Shown: positions 1 through 12,000 of the stretch, piece after piece
Numbering within the stretch: the stretch's first letter is position 1
Layout of the letters: every line of letters begins with the position of its first letter
Assembly: GCA_949126835.1 (NCBI GenBank)
Contig: OX421503.1
Coordinates: 4,799,457-4,863,456, forward strand
DNA from: Anisus vortex
Taxonomy: Eukaryota; Mollusca; Gastropoda; Planorbidae
Direction of reading: 5' to 3'
Length of the DNA: 64,000 nt
Notes under the pieces: generated by a model
Databases searched by the model: none
What the model saw: only the letters and a program-made list of their open reading frames with translations
What the model was told of the DNA's origin: nothing
Position numbers and translations under genes: made by a program

Positions 1-169
1 CTTTCCCCCAATCTCCACAATTAATTCTCTGCTATTTATTACAGTATAGTTCAAAGTCCATTCTTTTGCCAATCTGAGATGTACTCCCCGCGTCTCATTC
101 TCCGTCACCTTACTTTTTTCTATTCTCACCCCACCCCCCCCCCCCCATCGCCACAGGCACCCTTAACAA

Positions 170-322
170 GTCACCCTGCCCTGAGTGCCATGGCACTCAA
201 TTTCTTGTAGATGAGACTTGGATTATTGTTGTTGTTGTTTTTTGGGGTTTCTTGTGCGTGCCTATGAAAAATATTTCTGCGTGCCAAGTCTTGATACGCG
301 TGCCGATTGTTGCTGTACCCTG
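170..322. repeat. hAT-type MITE fragment (GGTCGGCAAC family)
   Basis: The words GTGCCAAGTCTTGATACGCGT and the end GCTGTACCCTG match the 3' half of the better preserved copy at 2453-2660. The 5' end is missing or degraded. A short 5' fragment of the same family (GGATCGGCAACCTT) lies at about 455-470. The remainder of 1-700 is AT-rich and shows no gene. The part at 335-575 is a diverged duplicate of 2340-3105. Confidence 0.5.
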
Positions 323-702
323 ATATATATGGTACTAAACATAAAATAATACTCCGACGATAATCTAATATTAACTGATTTAATCGATGATGAACTAACT
401 CGACAAAACAACAACATCAATATACATCAATAATCCAATTGATGATCTAGAAGAGGGATCGGCAACCTTCATATTATGCTAACATTATTATAATTTAGGT
501 CTTAATGCCATAATTTATTAGTTTAATCCTTAACACCGTCCTAGACATATTGACCAACCAAAGTAAGTGGCTTAGCCTAGTAATTTTATTTATGAAAAAA
601 AGCGAAGTAATCGGGAGATGACATGTACATTTTAAGTTTTCACTAATTATCCCCCTTTGATAACATTGTATCTCACAATTCATAAAGCATATAATATCTC
701 TC

Positions 703-1190
703 TATATATAAAGATCGTGTTTGTGTCCCCACGGATCCCTATTGGTCAATTTGAAAACACGTGAGTTTGTCTCACTTACCTATTTAGGCCTAGGCCTATA
801 TACTGTCTAATAACTTTTCACATCGGACATGTGTCTTTGCTAGCTCAGTGGTTATCGAAGAGGACTGCATTGCGGGCGATCCGGGGTTCGATTCTCCAGT
901 TAGACTATACTTTTTGTTTTTACAATTATTTTTTCAAACTTTTAAAAACAAAAAAAAACATTGTAAATCTACGGACAATTTAGATTTTTGTTAATAAAAA
1001 TACTTGCCTATTTTTTTATCCGATTGCAATATTTATTTTAAATTACTTTCCTAAAAGTCTTCAGTAAAAAAATAATATTAAATATTTATAACTTTCTTTT
1101 AATTGTAGTTTATACAATTTGTATCTGCACATTACATAGTCCTGTTCTTTTTCACCCGGGCAACGCCGGGCAATTTAGCTTGTATAATAT
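703..1190 (+). mobile_element. Helitron-like non-autonomous element, copy 1
   Basis: The 5' end is TCTCTATATATAAAGATC and the 3' end is a GC hairpin (CCCGGGCAACGCCGGG) followed by CAATTTAGCTTGT in AT-rich flanks. At least four more copies share these ends (9770, 13535, 22500, 38582). A 5' TC, no terminal inverted repeats and a subterminal 3' hairpin about 10 nt from the end are Helitron hallmarks, but the terminal CTTG departs from the canonical CTRR. It carries no coding capacity and holds a tRNA-like module at 833-903. Confidence 0.5.
833..903 (+). other. tRNA-like module inside the Helitron-like element
   Basis: TAGCTCAGTGG fits the Pol III A box and GGTTCGATTCT fits the B box at tRNA-like spacing. 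The acceptor arms pair only at the outer four bases (GTCT with AGAC), so this is tRNA-derived rather than a functional tRNA gene. The same module, more diverged, recurs in the copies at 9790-9880, 13820-13910 and 38760-38830. No intact tRNA gene was found elsewhere in the window. Confidence 0.5.
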
Positions 1191-1309
1191 ATAGGGGCCT
1201 ATCATACAACAATATAGAATAAAGATGCTAAAACTAAACAAAAAAATGTAAACGAATTGTAGTCATTCATTTCTCTCTCATTTTGACGGGTAAAGGAGCT
1301 AGCATAATA

Positions 1310-1910
1310 TTTAATTATTTTATTTCTATAGCGCTGCCAACAAACATAATGTAAGCTCAGGGCGCATTTAACATTAAGCAACAAACCACTAGAAACACGG
1401 ATGTAATCTCTAGGCTTCACAATATCAAACTAATTACTAATTTTAAAACTTCGCAAACATAGGACAAAGCAAATAAATATAGCATTAACAGACCTAATAT
1501 ACAAGTAAAACAATAGGGCTCTAAAAATTGGTAAATATTAAAATAATATTTGTTTTCAAGTTATTCTTAAAAGTTACGGTAGAACTTGTGAGAACTTGGA
1601 TAGGAAGTAGATTACATATTTTTGAAACAGTTCTTAAGAACTATCTCAGGCCAACGGTTAACAGAGAGAACAGGGCACCTCCGGAAGCGAGGAGTCGGCG
1701 GAACGAAGTGTTCTTCGCGGAACACAGGGTATGATTAGTTCCTTGAGATTGGACGGTATCTCATTGTTAATAGGGCGCTGTTGGAAAAATATCGCCACTG
1801 TGTATTCAATTCTGGCTCCCACAGGGAGCCAATTGAGACGACGCAGGATCGTGCCTTGACTTCCGCATAACCAGCCGGTCGGCACTGTTTTGAATACACT
1901 GCAATTTATA
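1310..1910 (-). mobile_element. non-LTR retrotransposon 3' end (L2/CR1-like), copy 1
   Basis: Read on the minus strand, it encodes the typical C-terminal end of a non-LTR reverse transcriptase ORF (LNWLPVGARIEYTVA, then RRTLRSADSS), broken by stops. The 3' end runs into GGCAGCGCTATAGAAATAAAAT. Related copies lie at 23368, 27565 and 42715. It is 5'-truncated and inactive. Confidence 0.65.
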
Positions 1911-2452
1911 TATATATATATATTGTTTAAGGGACAAACGTTTTGAGAAGTGTGTCCGGTGATGGACCAGAGGCAGCTCCAACCGGTAATAAATTTTATA
2001 CTTCACAACCTATTCTTACCGTTTAGGCTAAGGCCCTAAAAGTGATATAAAAAAAAAACTAACACTTTTAATAGGCGCCAACATGCATACATAAATACAC
2101 AGAATCATTCCGGCTCCCATGTCGTGGGTTGGACTCAAGAGCTAAGAGTAGAGGGATGAAACAAATGTGGAGCAAGGGGTGTCGAGGAGATTATTCCTGG
2201 GGTCCTGGTTCTATGAGTATCACGCACCCGTTTTTCGGCAGCTTGACATCTGTGACTGTTTTACGTTGTTTTATATTATTGAACACAGAGAAGTTACATT
2301 CAAATCTATATTACTGTAGAACTAACACTATTGCACTCTTTATAATAATAAAATAATACTCCGGCGATAGTGTAATTATTAAAATGGTTGAACCTATGTA
2401 AGGACTAACTCAGCAAAACAACATACATCAATAATCCAGTCGATGGTCTAGA
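1911..2452. other. non-coding spacer
   Basis: AT-rich sequence with no supported gene. From about 2340 to 3105, ignoring two MITE insertions, it is a diverged duplicate of 335-575. Shared landmarks include AATAATACTCCG, ACATCAATAATCCA and ACCAACCAAAGTAAGTGGCTT. Confidence 0.4.
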
Positions 2453-2660
2453 TTAGGGGTCGGCAACCTTTTGATATTAGTGTGCCGAAGTAGGATTTTT
2501 AATCCATTCAGCGTGCCCAAAGCTTAAAATTCATCTTGCTCTAGCCCATAATTTCTTGTAGGTGAGACTAGCATTGCCTTTTTCGTGGGGTCTCTCGCGT
2601 GCCAATGAGATTAGCTCTGCGTGCCAAGTCTGGCACGCGTGCCGTAGGTTGCCGACCCCT
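2453..2660. mobile_element. hAT MITE with 8-bp target duplication
   Basis: A 208-bp element starts TTAGGGGTCGGCAACC and ends GGTTGCCGACCCCT. These are inverted termini of the hAT type. The flanks GGTCTAGA and GGTCTAAA form an 8-bp target duplication with one change. It has no coding capacity. Confidence 0.75.
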
Positions 2661-2888
2661 GGTCTAAAAAAAAAACCTGACATGTCCCTAACTTCTCTAC
2701 AACCTTAGGTGGTCTAACGTTTTATTAAGATGTACCCTAAGTCGAATCTAACTAATTTTTTATCCTCGAGCGTCACTACTATAATTTCTAGTTTACTTTC
2801 ACGTCTGAGATGAATAATATGCATACATTATTAATTTAGATCTTTAATACTATATTTCATACTTTTCATCCCTAACACCGTCCTAGAC

Positions 2889-3070
2889 CAGGGGTCTGCA
2901 ACCTTTTTGATAACTGTGTGCAAAAGTAGGATTTCTAATTCATAAAACCTAAAAGTCATCCTGCTTTAGAAGTCAACTTCTTGTAGAAGTACTTGAATGG
3001 CCTTTTTTTGGTAGTCTTCTGCTTGCCATTGAAAAAGTCTGGCAAGCATTCCGTAGGTTGCCGATCCCTG
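2889..3070. mobile_element. hAT MITE with perfect 8-bp target duplication
   Basis: A 182-bp member of the same family has ends CAGGGGTCTGCAACC and GGTTGCCGATCCCTG, flanked on both sides by TCCTAGAC. The duplicate segment near 535-565 reads straight through (ACCGTCCTAGACATATTGACC), so it is the empty site. Confidence 0.8.
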
Positions 3071-3429
3071 TCCTAGACAGACTGACCAACCAAAGTAAGT
3101 GGCTTGTACAAAACTCAGAGTCGATATAAATGTTTTTGTTTTCGTTTAAGAGCCAAAAGTTGCAAGTACCTTGTCCAATAACGGATCCGCATCAGCTCCA
3201 ACGGCAGGTAGAAACTTGTATAAGTATTAACATATTTCTACCGTTAACGCTTAATAGTAACAAAACAATAACTATTTATTAGGCACCTATTTAGATAAGC
3301 CGCCAAGGAGCCTCATGCGCCCTTGAACCCAGCTACGCCAATGCCGAATTCTAGGAGTATGTTGCATTGTTTTGTAGAGAGAACTTAGAATATGTAGAGT
3401 CTTTCTTCGGCGTATCTGCGTGGCTGAAT

Positions 3430-3610
3430 AACTGTAAATTTGGCAAGGGTAAATTTGGCAACGGTATTTACGGCAAGGTAATTTTGGCGAAAGTATATTC
3501 GGTGACGGTAATTTCGTCAAAACTGTCAAAGCGCCATTTTTGGCAACGGTACTTTTTTGGCAAACTTAAAATATCAACTGTTTTATCTTACCGAAAATAC
3601 TTTTGCCGAA
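3430..3610 (+). repeat. degenerate short tandem repeat (GGTAAATTTGGCAA-like)
   Basis: Variants of a roughly 15-base unit (GGTAAATTTGGCAA, GGTATTTACGGCAA, GGTAATTTTGGCGAA, GGTAATTTCGTCAA) follow one another, too diverged for a young satellite. No supported gene lies here. Confidence 0.5.
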
Positions 3611-3619
3611 TTTACTGAT

Positions 3620-5123
3620 CACATATTGTTTATATGCGTTGGTGTAATATTAGCTCGACACAAAACAATCAAGTCACAACACTCCATGTAATAAGCCAAC
3701 TGAGAGGATGAATTTAGCTTTTATAGTTTATTGAATCGGAAGAACCATATCTTGGCCTCCGACTAATTAAGTGGATGAAATGAATGTAATCCTTTTCTGA
3801 TGACATTGTTCTAGGCTAAGTAAGACTATTTCCCCCACAATAGTATGTAATCATATTGCAACAAATTACCACTGTATTATTTCTCTATGCTTGGTAAAGC
3901 CTTAAGCCTAAAATAACACAACCACACGCTTCTATAACTGCGAGTGTTTGGCGCCTCGATAGTGTGCTAAACGGGAAAATAGGGGGAAGGATATCTGTCC
4001 CCTCCTTGGTGTGTGTGCATGGGGAAGTGGGGCTTATAACGGGCAAATTAATCATGTGTAGGGGAAGGGGGGAGGGATATGAGGAGAGAGAAAGGCAGGG
4101 GAGAAAGGGGCGTTTGGTGGGCAGCATAGATAACAACAGAAGACTCCTAACTCCTTCCTTATCCCGCCACACCCACTGTTAACAGCCAATCAAATCTCAT
4201 TATATATTGTTTTCAAATCCAACAGCAACCAAACCAAGTACCGGCCATTTGCCTTTTGCAAACAGTAAGTTTTTTTTTTGACAATTTAGTTTATAACACA
4301 AAAATTATTGTATTGACTTGCGGAAAATTAGTATTAGTTTACTATTTAGAAGAATAAATACGAAAAAAACAAAACCTTTCAGAGTAATTATAAGAATAAG
4401 TATTTATATCCGTAAGTGGATTTATGTTTTATTCGTTTATTTCTCTCTATATATTTCTCTATAAATAATATGTTGGCATTTTTTTTCTTCTCGCTCTATG
4501 GCCGATCTTGTTTGACTGGCTCCTTGTGTCTGCTAGTCGTAGAACAAGACGAACCAGGAAACTAGATTTCCTTATATTGCTTTGGGAACACTTAAAGTTC
4601 TATTTCGGTGGTAATATTCGGTGGTATCTAATGAACAAGCAATCCCAGCAGTCAATAGTATAACAGAAACCATGTTTCTCTTTTGAAGCATGTAAAAAAA
4701 AAGCTTAACGACCGGCAGACTTTGTCAGCGATTGTCTTCTCTTCACCCTCCCCCCCCTCCCCCCCATGTTATTTTTAAAAAATGTATTGAACAAATTCAA
4801 AATAAACAAATGGTATATATGTACAATTGTGTTACATACTAATTCTTGAAATATCCATTTTACTTTTGTTAAAGGTGAATGGAAATATTTTAATGAAAAT
4901 AACTACATGCAAATGAAATAACATATTTCTCAATACCTAAATTTAATACATAGAATCCAGACAGACTCTTCTTAATAATTAAGTTAATGATTGATATAAG
5001 ATTTACTATCAATTTTTATCCAATCCAATTATGTCAATTTAATTTCACTATGATTTAATGTGTCATTTTGACATATTGTATAATTCATATATTTTTTACA
5101 TAATTTATTTTCTTTATAAATGA
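3620..5123. other. non-coding stretch
   Basis: I see no gene or recognisable element. A G-rich patch at 4010-4120 is locally open on both strands, but this is compositional. C- and G-runs occur at about 4747-4766 and 5217-5226. Confidence 0.4.
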
Positions 5124-5551
5124 GTCTTTATGCTTAGTATAAAGCATCATTTTTTCTTTAAATATTATACATAATAAAACATAAAATATTATTATATGGA
5201 TAAGTTATATTTTTTGAGGGGGGGGGTATGATAGTATTTTAATTTATTGATTAAATTCGTTTGATTATGTAAAACTAAAGAGAGACACTTAGGGAAAGTA
5301 ATTACTCATAGAATGCATGCAGATATAAGTCTTTATAGTCTTTATGCTTAGTATAAAGCATCATTTTTTCTTTAAATATTATACATAATAAAACATAAAA
5401 TATTATTATATGGATAAGTTATATTTTTTGAGGGGGAGGGTATGATAGTATTTTAATTTATTGATTAAATTCGTTTGATTATGTAAAACTAAAGAGAGAC
5501 ACTTAGGGAAAGTAATTACTCATAGAATGCATGCAGATATAAGTCTTTATA
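5124..5551 (+). repeat. 214-bp direct tandem duplication
   Basis: The segment starting GTCTTTATGCTTAGTATAAA at 5124 repeats from 5338. The two copies are almost identical; the visible change is in the poly-G run (GGGGGGGGG against GGGGGAGGG). This implies a recent tandem duplication. No ORF is involved. Confidence 0.85.
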
Positions 5552-6042
5552 GTTTAAATCCTATTCTTGAATGTCATTATAATATATATTTTAAATGTTA
5601 AACACGCTTCTTATATAAAGAAGATTATTGCGTCCTTCGCTCATCCGTGAACATATATTTGTGTCTAATTTTCTTTCGGACATGGCAGTAATGATGGTCA
5701 TTAGTACAGCTTGGCTCTCTATGATATCGAGCTCTTGTTTACAATAATTATGGGTTTGATCCGAAAGTTGAAATTAAATTCATGCACCATTGTCTAAGTC
5801 TCGTTTGACTTAGCATATTCATTCTTCCGGACCTGCATACGTTTTACAAATTTAAGTCAAATAATAAATTAATAAAATGCATATAATTCATTTTTTTTCT
5901 TAAATAATATTTTTATCGTATTTTTTTTTCAAGTCGAACTTTAATATTTTCTTTGAAGATGTAGACTAAATTTTAATTTATCATATTTTGGGCTGTTGCT
6001 GAAATTCTTTTCGTCTCTGTTTTCTTTTTATTTCTCTTTCAG

Positions 6043-9000
6043 CAAGTTGTGATCCGTTTAAGTCTGATTGCAATTTTACTTGTCCCTCCAGGAGATATGG
6101 TTTCAACTGCACTGGCTGTAAGATATACGTTTAATGATTCTATTATATGTTATTGAATTTCGTTATGTACAAAGTAGTATTCGGTCTCACGCGTATAAGC
6201 GGTTGAAGTTTAAGTATTGCGTTTTCATTCTCGTATAAGCACATTTTGAACGCTGAACACGGGAGAACGTTGGTCGTGCGGCAGCGCCTTCGGCTAGCGT
6301 ACCGAAGGTCTTGGGCCCGAATCCTGGTGAGGGCAGGAATTTGTTCTCGAGTCTGAATGGTGTGTCTGGCCACACATTCCCCCTAGTATGCCGTGGCCAC
6401 AGAAACCTTGGAATGCTGCTTCACCAGCCCCATTGATCAATTCGGTCCGAAGGGGTATTTTACTTTTTACTTACTTACTTTTCGTTATATACAAAGTATA
6501 AATGGCTTACTCAATTATTGCGTTCTGGTTATCGTACAACTAACCACTTGTTAAAATGAACTTTGAAAAAATTATAAATGAGCAAATATTTATAATTTTC
6601 CCGATTCCCTCATTTATAAATTGTACACATTTTTTAATGCATTAGTTTCTCGAAATGTAGTAAATAACTGTTTCTCTAAGCCTATGTTATCTAAACTTAT
6701 AAAGTCGAGTAAAAAGTATCCCATCGGTCCATATTTATCCATAGAGCCGGCGGGGATTGATGATTAATAATTGTTATATAAATAATGCAGCGTTTAGACT
6801 TAATTTTAAAGACCAAGTGAAGAGGTTTTTCTCAAAGGAACGAGATTTGGAAATTCGACGCTATAAATCTATATTTAACCATTTTGTTAAAAATAAGAAC
6901 CGGGAAAAGATTCAAAACACGTGACAATATTCATTTTTCCTACTCTAAATTATTTCTCTTACGTCACTTTCCTATGTTGCCGGAAAAAAAATAATCTCAA
7001 ATGGCTACGCGATTTGGATTTGTCCTCCAAAAAACACACATTTAAGTGCAAATATTGAACTAATTACTTAAAAGTTATCTTTGATATTTTGTTTAAATGA
7101 TTTTTATTAACATTCAGATACTGAATACACTATTTACTATCAAAATCTAATGTTATCTAAATTTTGATAAAAAGCTCTTCACTTGGTCTTTAAAATTGAA
7201 GATGACACTGGAGGATGATTACTGTAAAATATATTTGAAATAGAAAGAATTAAAGAATGTTTCCTCTGTTCTTCAGTACATGATTAAGTGTCGCCCAGGG
7301 CAATGCTGGGTAATTAAGTCATTATATATATATATTAAATTAATCAACGTTAGTAGGCCACATAATAAGAAAAGTAAAACATAGATAACATCATAATAAC
7401 TGGAAAGATAGAGGGAAAGAGATGCAGAGGAAGACAGTGAAGGAAGATATTAGATGATATAGCGGAATGGCATGACAGGACAAAAACAACAGAAATGCTA
7501 GAGTTTGCAATAAGAAACGATACGTGAATATATATATAAATTGAAAGCTGGCGTATCGAACTTCCCAAGTTCGAATACTGCTGAAGGCTAGGATATATCC
7601 AGGGTCTAGACGGTGTGACCTGAGATTACGTAGCTTTCAAGGGTACCTAGCAGTAGTTGGGGATACCTTCACTGGCCCAATTGATCTAATTGGCCTTATG
7701 AAGTTTCTTTATATATTATATACAAATACATATGATGTATGCACATATTAGTAATTAGTGTGTGCATATATTATTTAACTACTACGTAACGCGTTGTGTT
7801 GAATAGTTTTTTTTTCACTTACACAACACCAGACTGCAGTTTAAAATGTCAACGGCAAGTATGTCATAGCCTAACAGGGGATTGCATAGAAGGATGCGTA
7901 ATAGGAAGAAGTGGTTTGAAATGCCAGAGAGGTACGTCACGTGTCACGCACTTCTAAAGTGTAGTCGCAACAAATGTAATATTTAACGTCTCTAAAAAAA
8001 ATAATTTGTTTAAGGCTTAGCTTAAAATTTTAACCCTTACAGTCCCGGGCGCGTATATAGCGGAACTGAAGGCAGCATAGATAGAAGTAGGTCGGTACGG
8101 GAAGGGTTAATTTACTTTAACAGATTCAGCTGTGTGTTTGATCAATAATTGGGGTGAAATTATTTTTTTTATTATAATATTATATTGCAACCTTAAAAAA
8201 CGGACGATAAACATAAATATAAATTGCATATAACTTTTTTTTTTTACAAAGATAATAATTCAATGGCGTTTTTACTTTTTTTGGTTTTTACTTTTTTTTT
8301 CTAGTGTCTTTCTGTCTATGCGTGTTTTTGCTTGCATCTTTAATAACTAACACAGGATGATTTATTGTGTACATAAGCTAACTTATCCAAAATGTTATCT
8401 ATAATTATATATAATTAAAACATTAATGTTATCTAAAAGTTTACATAATATATATATATATATAATATTATATTAAAATGTTATCTCTAATGTTACCCTA
8501 ATGTTAACTATAATGCTATCTCTTAAGTTATCTGTAATGTTATCTAAAATGTTATTTATAATGTTATTTATAATGTTATCTCTAATGTTATAGCCAATGT
8601 TATATATCTTATGTTATCTATAAAGTTATCTATACAATTATCTACAATGTTATCTATAATGTTATCTATATAATGTTATCTATAATGTTATCTATAATGT
8701 TATCTATAATGTTATCTATAATGTTATCTATAATGTTATCTATAATGTTATCTATAATGTTATCTATAATGTTATCTATAATGTTATCTATAATATTATT
8801 TATAATATTATCTCTTAAGTTATCTGTAATGGTTTCTCTATTGTTATTTATAATGTTAATTCTATTGTTATTTCCAATGTTATCTTTAATGTTATCTCTA
8901 ATGTTATCTAAAATGTTATCTATAATGCTATTTATAATGTTATCTATAATGTTATCTATAATGTTATCTATAGCATTTTTTTTGAAATATTTGTTTTTGA

Positions 9001-12000
9001 ATTGTACAGATTGTCCGAACCATTGCCATGATCATTTCTGCGACCAGAAAACAGCAACTTGTACAAAAGGTTGTGAAATAGGTTTTACCGGACAGCAATG
9101 TATAATGCGTGAGTATAATTTTTGTTTACTTCATCATTTCAAACGTATATTATCAGTTCATTTTGTTCCGTACGTGGAATTGGGCGGACTACATGTTAAC
9201 TAGTCTCCTGCCTGAGGCAACCTTCTCAGCGGCATGCAAATCTATGCCAAAGGACTTCCTTCTGCATTATCACGTGTCAACCTTGCCGCTCTCTTCCCTT
9301 CTCTGGTTCCCAACTGACACTTCTGTACCCATAGGCGAGGCGAAGTGTGTAAACCGCCGATGATTACACCGGCGGTGAACGCATGGGGGGGGGGGGGGCA
9401 GCTCCCGGCTGCGATCCGAAGCCAATTTTACTGCCAAGAGGCCCCAGGCCTCGATGGGGAGGAAGCAATGGACGCAAAGCGATTCCGTCTCACAAACCAC
9501 CAGCGTGCCTGGTTGCCTGTACCTATAGTATAGGATTTGTGCTACCGTGTGACATTGCAGGTGTACGGGTGAGCCACCGCGAGAATGAACCTAGGGGAAT
9601 CCACGGTCTGCGGCAACCGTACCCTGTTACATGGCATGCTGCCGTGGGTTGGCTGGAGCCCGGACAGAGACTTGGTGTGCTCCCAACCTTGTTTAACCCT
9701 TACCAACGTTATGCTCAAACTTCTGTGCCCATGAGCCTTTTTTTTTAAGTATTGTTAATTGAAATTAAAAAAAGAAATTGAAAAAAAAGTTATAGACCAA
9801 CTGGAAAATCGAACCTGGGTCACCCGCAATGCAGTCCGATATGTTATCCACTTAGCTAGCGAGGACACAAATCCGAAGTGAAATCGCACAAGTATTATTG
9901 TAAATCTACGAGCCACACCGGGCAATTTATTTTTTTTATTAAAAAAAAAGACTTGCCTACTTTTTACCCGATTACAATATTTATTTTAAATTACTTTCCT
10001 AAATGTCTTCAGTAATTATTTCTTTCAAATTCTAGTTTATAAATTGTTTATCTGTAGCTTGTACAGGCCTCTTTTATTTTCCTCCGGGCAACGCCGGGCA
10101 ATTTAGCTTGTACTTAATATAATTAGAACAGACGCCGGGGAACAGTCGTACTAAGCTCACCCAAAGGTCACAGAGTCTGGTTCCCAATGATGTCTTATAG
10201 ATCATATTATTCATCATATCTTTACCGTTTATCCACGCTATGCTACACACGTATAGGGCTACACTCGTATAGGGCTACACACGTATAGGGCTACACACGT
10301 ATAGGGCTACCATCCGTCTGTTTCTCTATACTCCAGAGTGCTACAACTGTGCTGGGAACAGGAGCTGCATGCAGTACTCGGGCGTATGCCACGCAGGATG
10401 TGCAGAAGGGTTTACAGGCACAACATGCTCTAAAGGTAAGATGCCACCCCCCCCCCACATCGCACACTTTTTCAACCTTCTCCCTCATCTCTATATTCTC
10501 TGTAGATTTGACCTTGCATTAATGATGGTGTCCGTATGATAATTTTTTAGGGACTACATGATAGGGACTACCTGATAGGGACTACATGATAGGGACTACC
10601 TGATAGGGACTACATGATAGGGACTACATGATAGGGACTACATGATAGGGACTACATGATAGGGACTACATGATAGGGACTACATGATAGGGACTACATG
10701 ATAGGGACTACCTGATAGGGACTACATGATAGGGACTACCTGATAGGGACTACATGATAGGGACTACATGATAGGGACGACATGATAAGGACTACCTGAT
10801 AGGGACTACATGATAGGGACTACATGATAGGGACTACATGATAGGGACTACATGATAGGGACTACATGATAGGGACTACCTGATAGGGACTACCTGATAG
10901 GGACTACATGATAGGGACTACATGATAGGGACTACATGATAGGGACTACCTGATAGTGACCACCTAATAGGGACCACCTGATAGGGACCACCTGATAGGG
11001 ACTACCTGATAGGGACTACATGATAGGGACTACATGATAGGGACTACATGATAGGGACTACATGATAGGGACGACATGATAAGGACTACCTGATAGGGAC
11101 TACATGATAGGGACTACATGATAGGGACTACATGATAGGGACTACATGATAGGGACTACATGATAGGGACTACCTGATAGGGACTACCTGATGACTACAT
11201 GATAGGGACTACATGATAGGGACTACCTGATAGGGACTACCTGATAGTGACCACCTAATAGGGACCACCTGATAGGGACCACCTGATAGGGACTACCTGA
11301 TAGGGACTACCTGATAGGGACTACCTGATAGAAGTGGATCATCGCGCAAATCAGTCTTTACGTTTTCTAAACAATACAACAATGCCGTCAGAGCTATGTT
11401 GACTCCAGAAGTTGATGAAGTCGTGGATAGTTCTTCTGGATTTAAAATTAAACCTTTATTTCGGCTACTCCTGCGTGCTGTCTAATATTACCGCTGCAAA
11501 ACCATGCTGAAATGTGTTTGTTTTTTTACTAATTGGCATCTATATATTGATATGTAGGGTGGCCAGAGCCTTTACAAGCTTATGTAGCGCCCCAGGGCAA
11601 AATTTTCAGCGCCGCCCCCTTGCATACTGTAACTGCTTGTTTAGTGCTATATTTTCTATATTTAGACTACATTTGCCGCCCCCCCCCCCCTGTAAATGTC
11701 GACCGCGGGTATATGCCCCCCTCTGACCCCCCCTCCCCTATGTGAGGTCACTGTGGGTGGCTCGCCGAGATGTAAGAAGTCGGCTAACCTAGATTTTAAG
11801 CTCGAGATCTCTCGGGATTGCAATCCGAAATGAGTCACGCGCTATCGCTAGACCAAAGTGTTCCTCCCTAACCCCCACCCCCCTATTCCCTGCTCACACC
11901 TCAGCCTAGGAAACTTCACCAAATATTTTGTATTGTGTTTTTTTGTTTTTGTATCTCTCTGTACGCTGCAGCCATTGTCGGAATCAGCAAAGATCCATTG

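Noticed and set aside
833..903. Functional tRNA gene
   Set aside because: The A and B boxes fit, but the acceptor stem does not pair over seven bases and the sequence recurs inside an interspersed element.
8673..9203. 176-residue frame with repeated MLSI and a Cys-rich end
   Set aside because: Its first part is the 12-bp minisatellite. Only 9010-9108 is coding, as an EGF exon with its own splice sites.
10550..11330. Possible CRISPR array, because of regular short repeats
   Set aside because: Units are directly abutting with no spacers, and the DNA is eukaryotic. It is a minisatellite.
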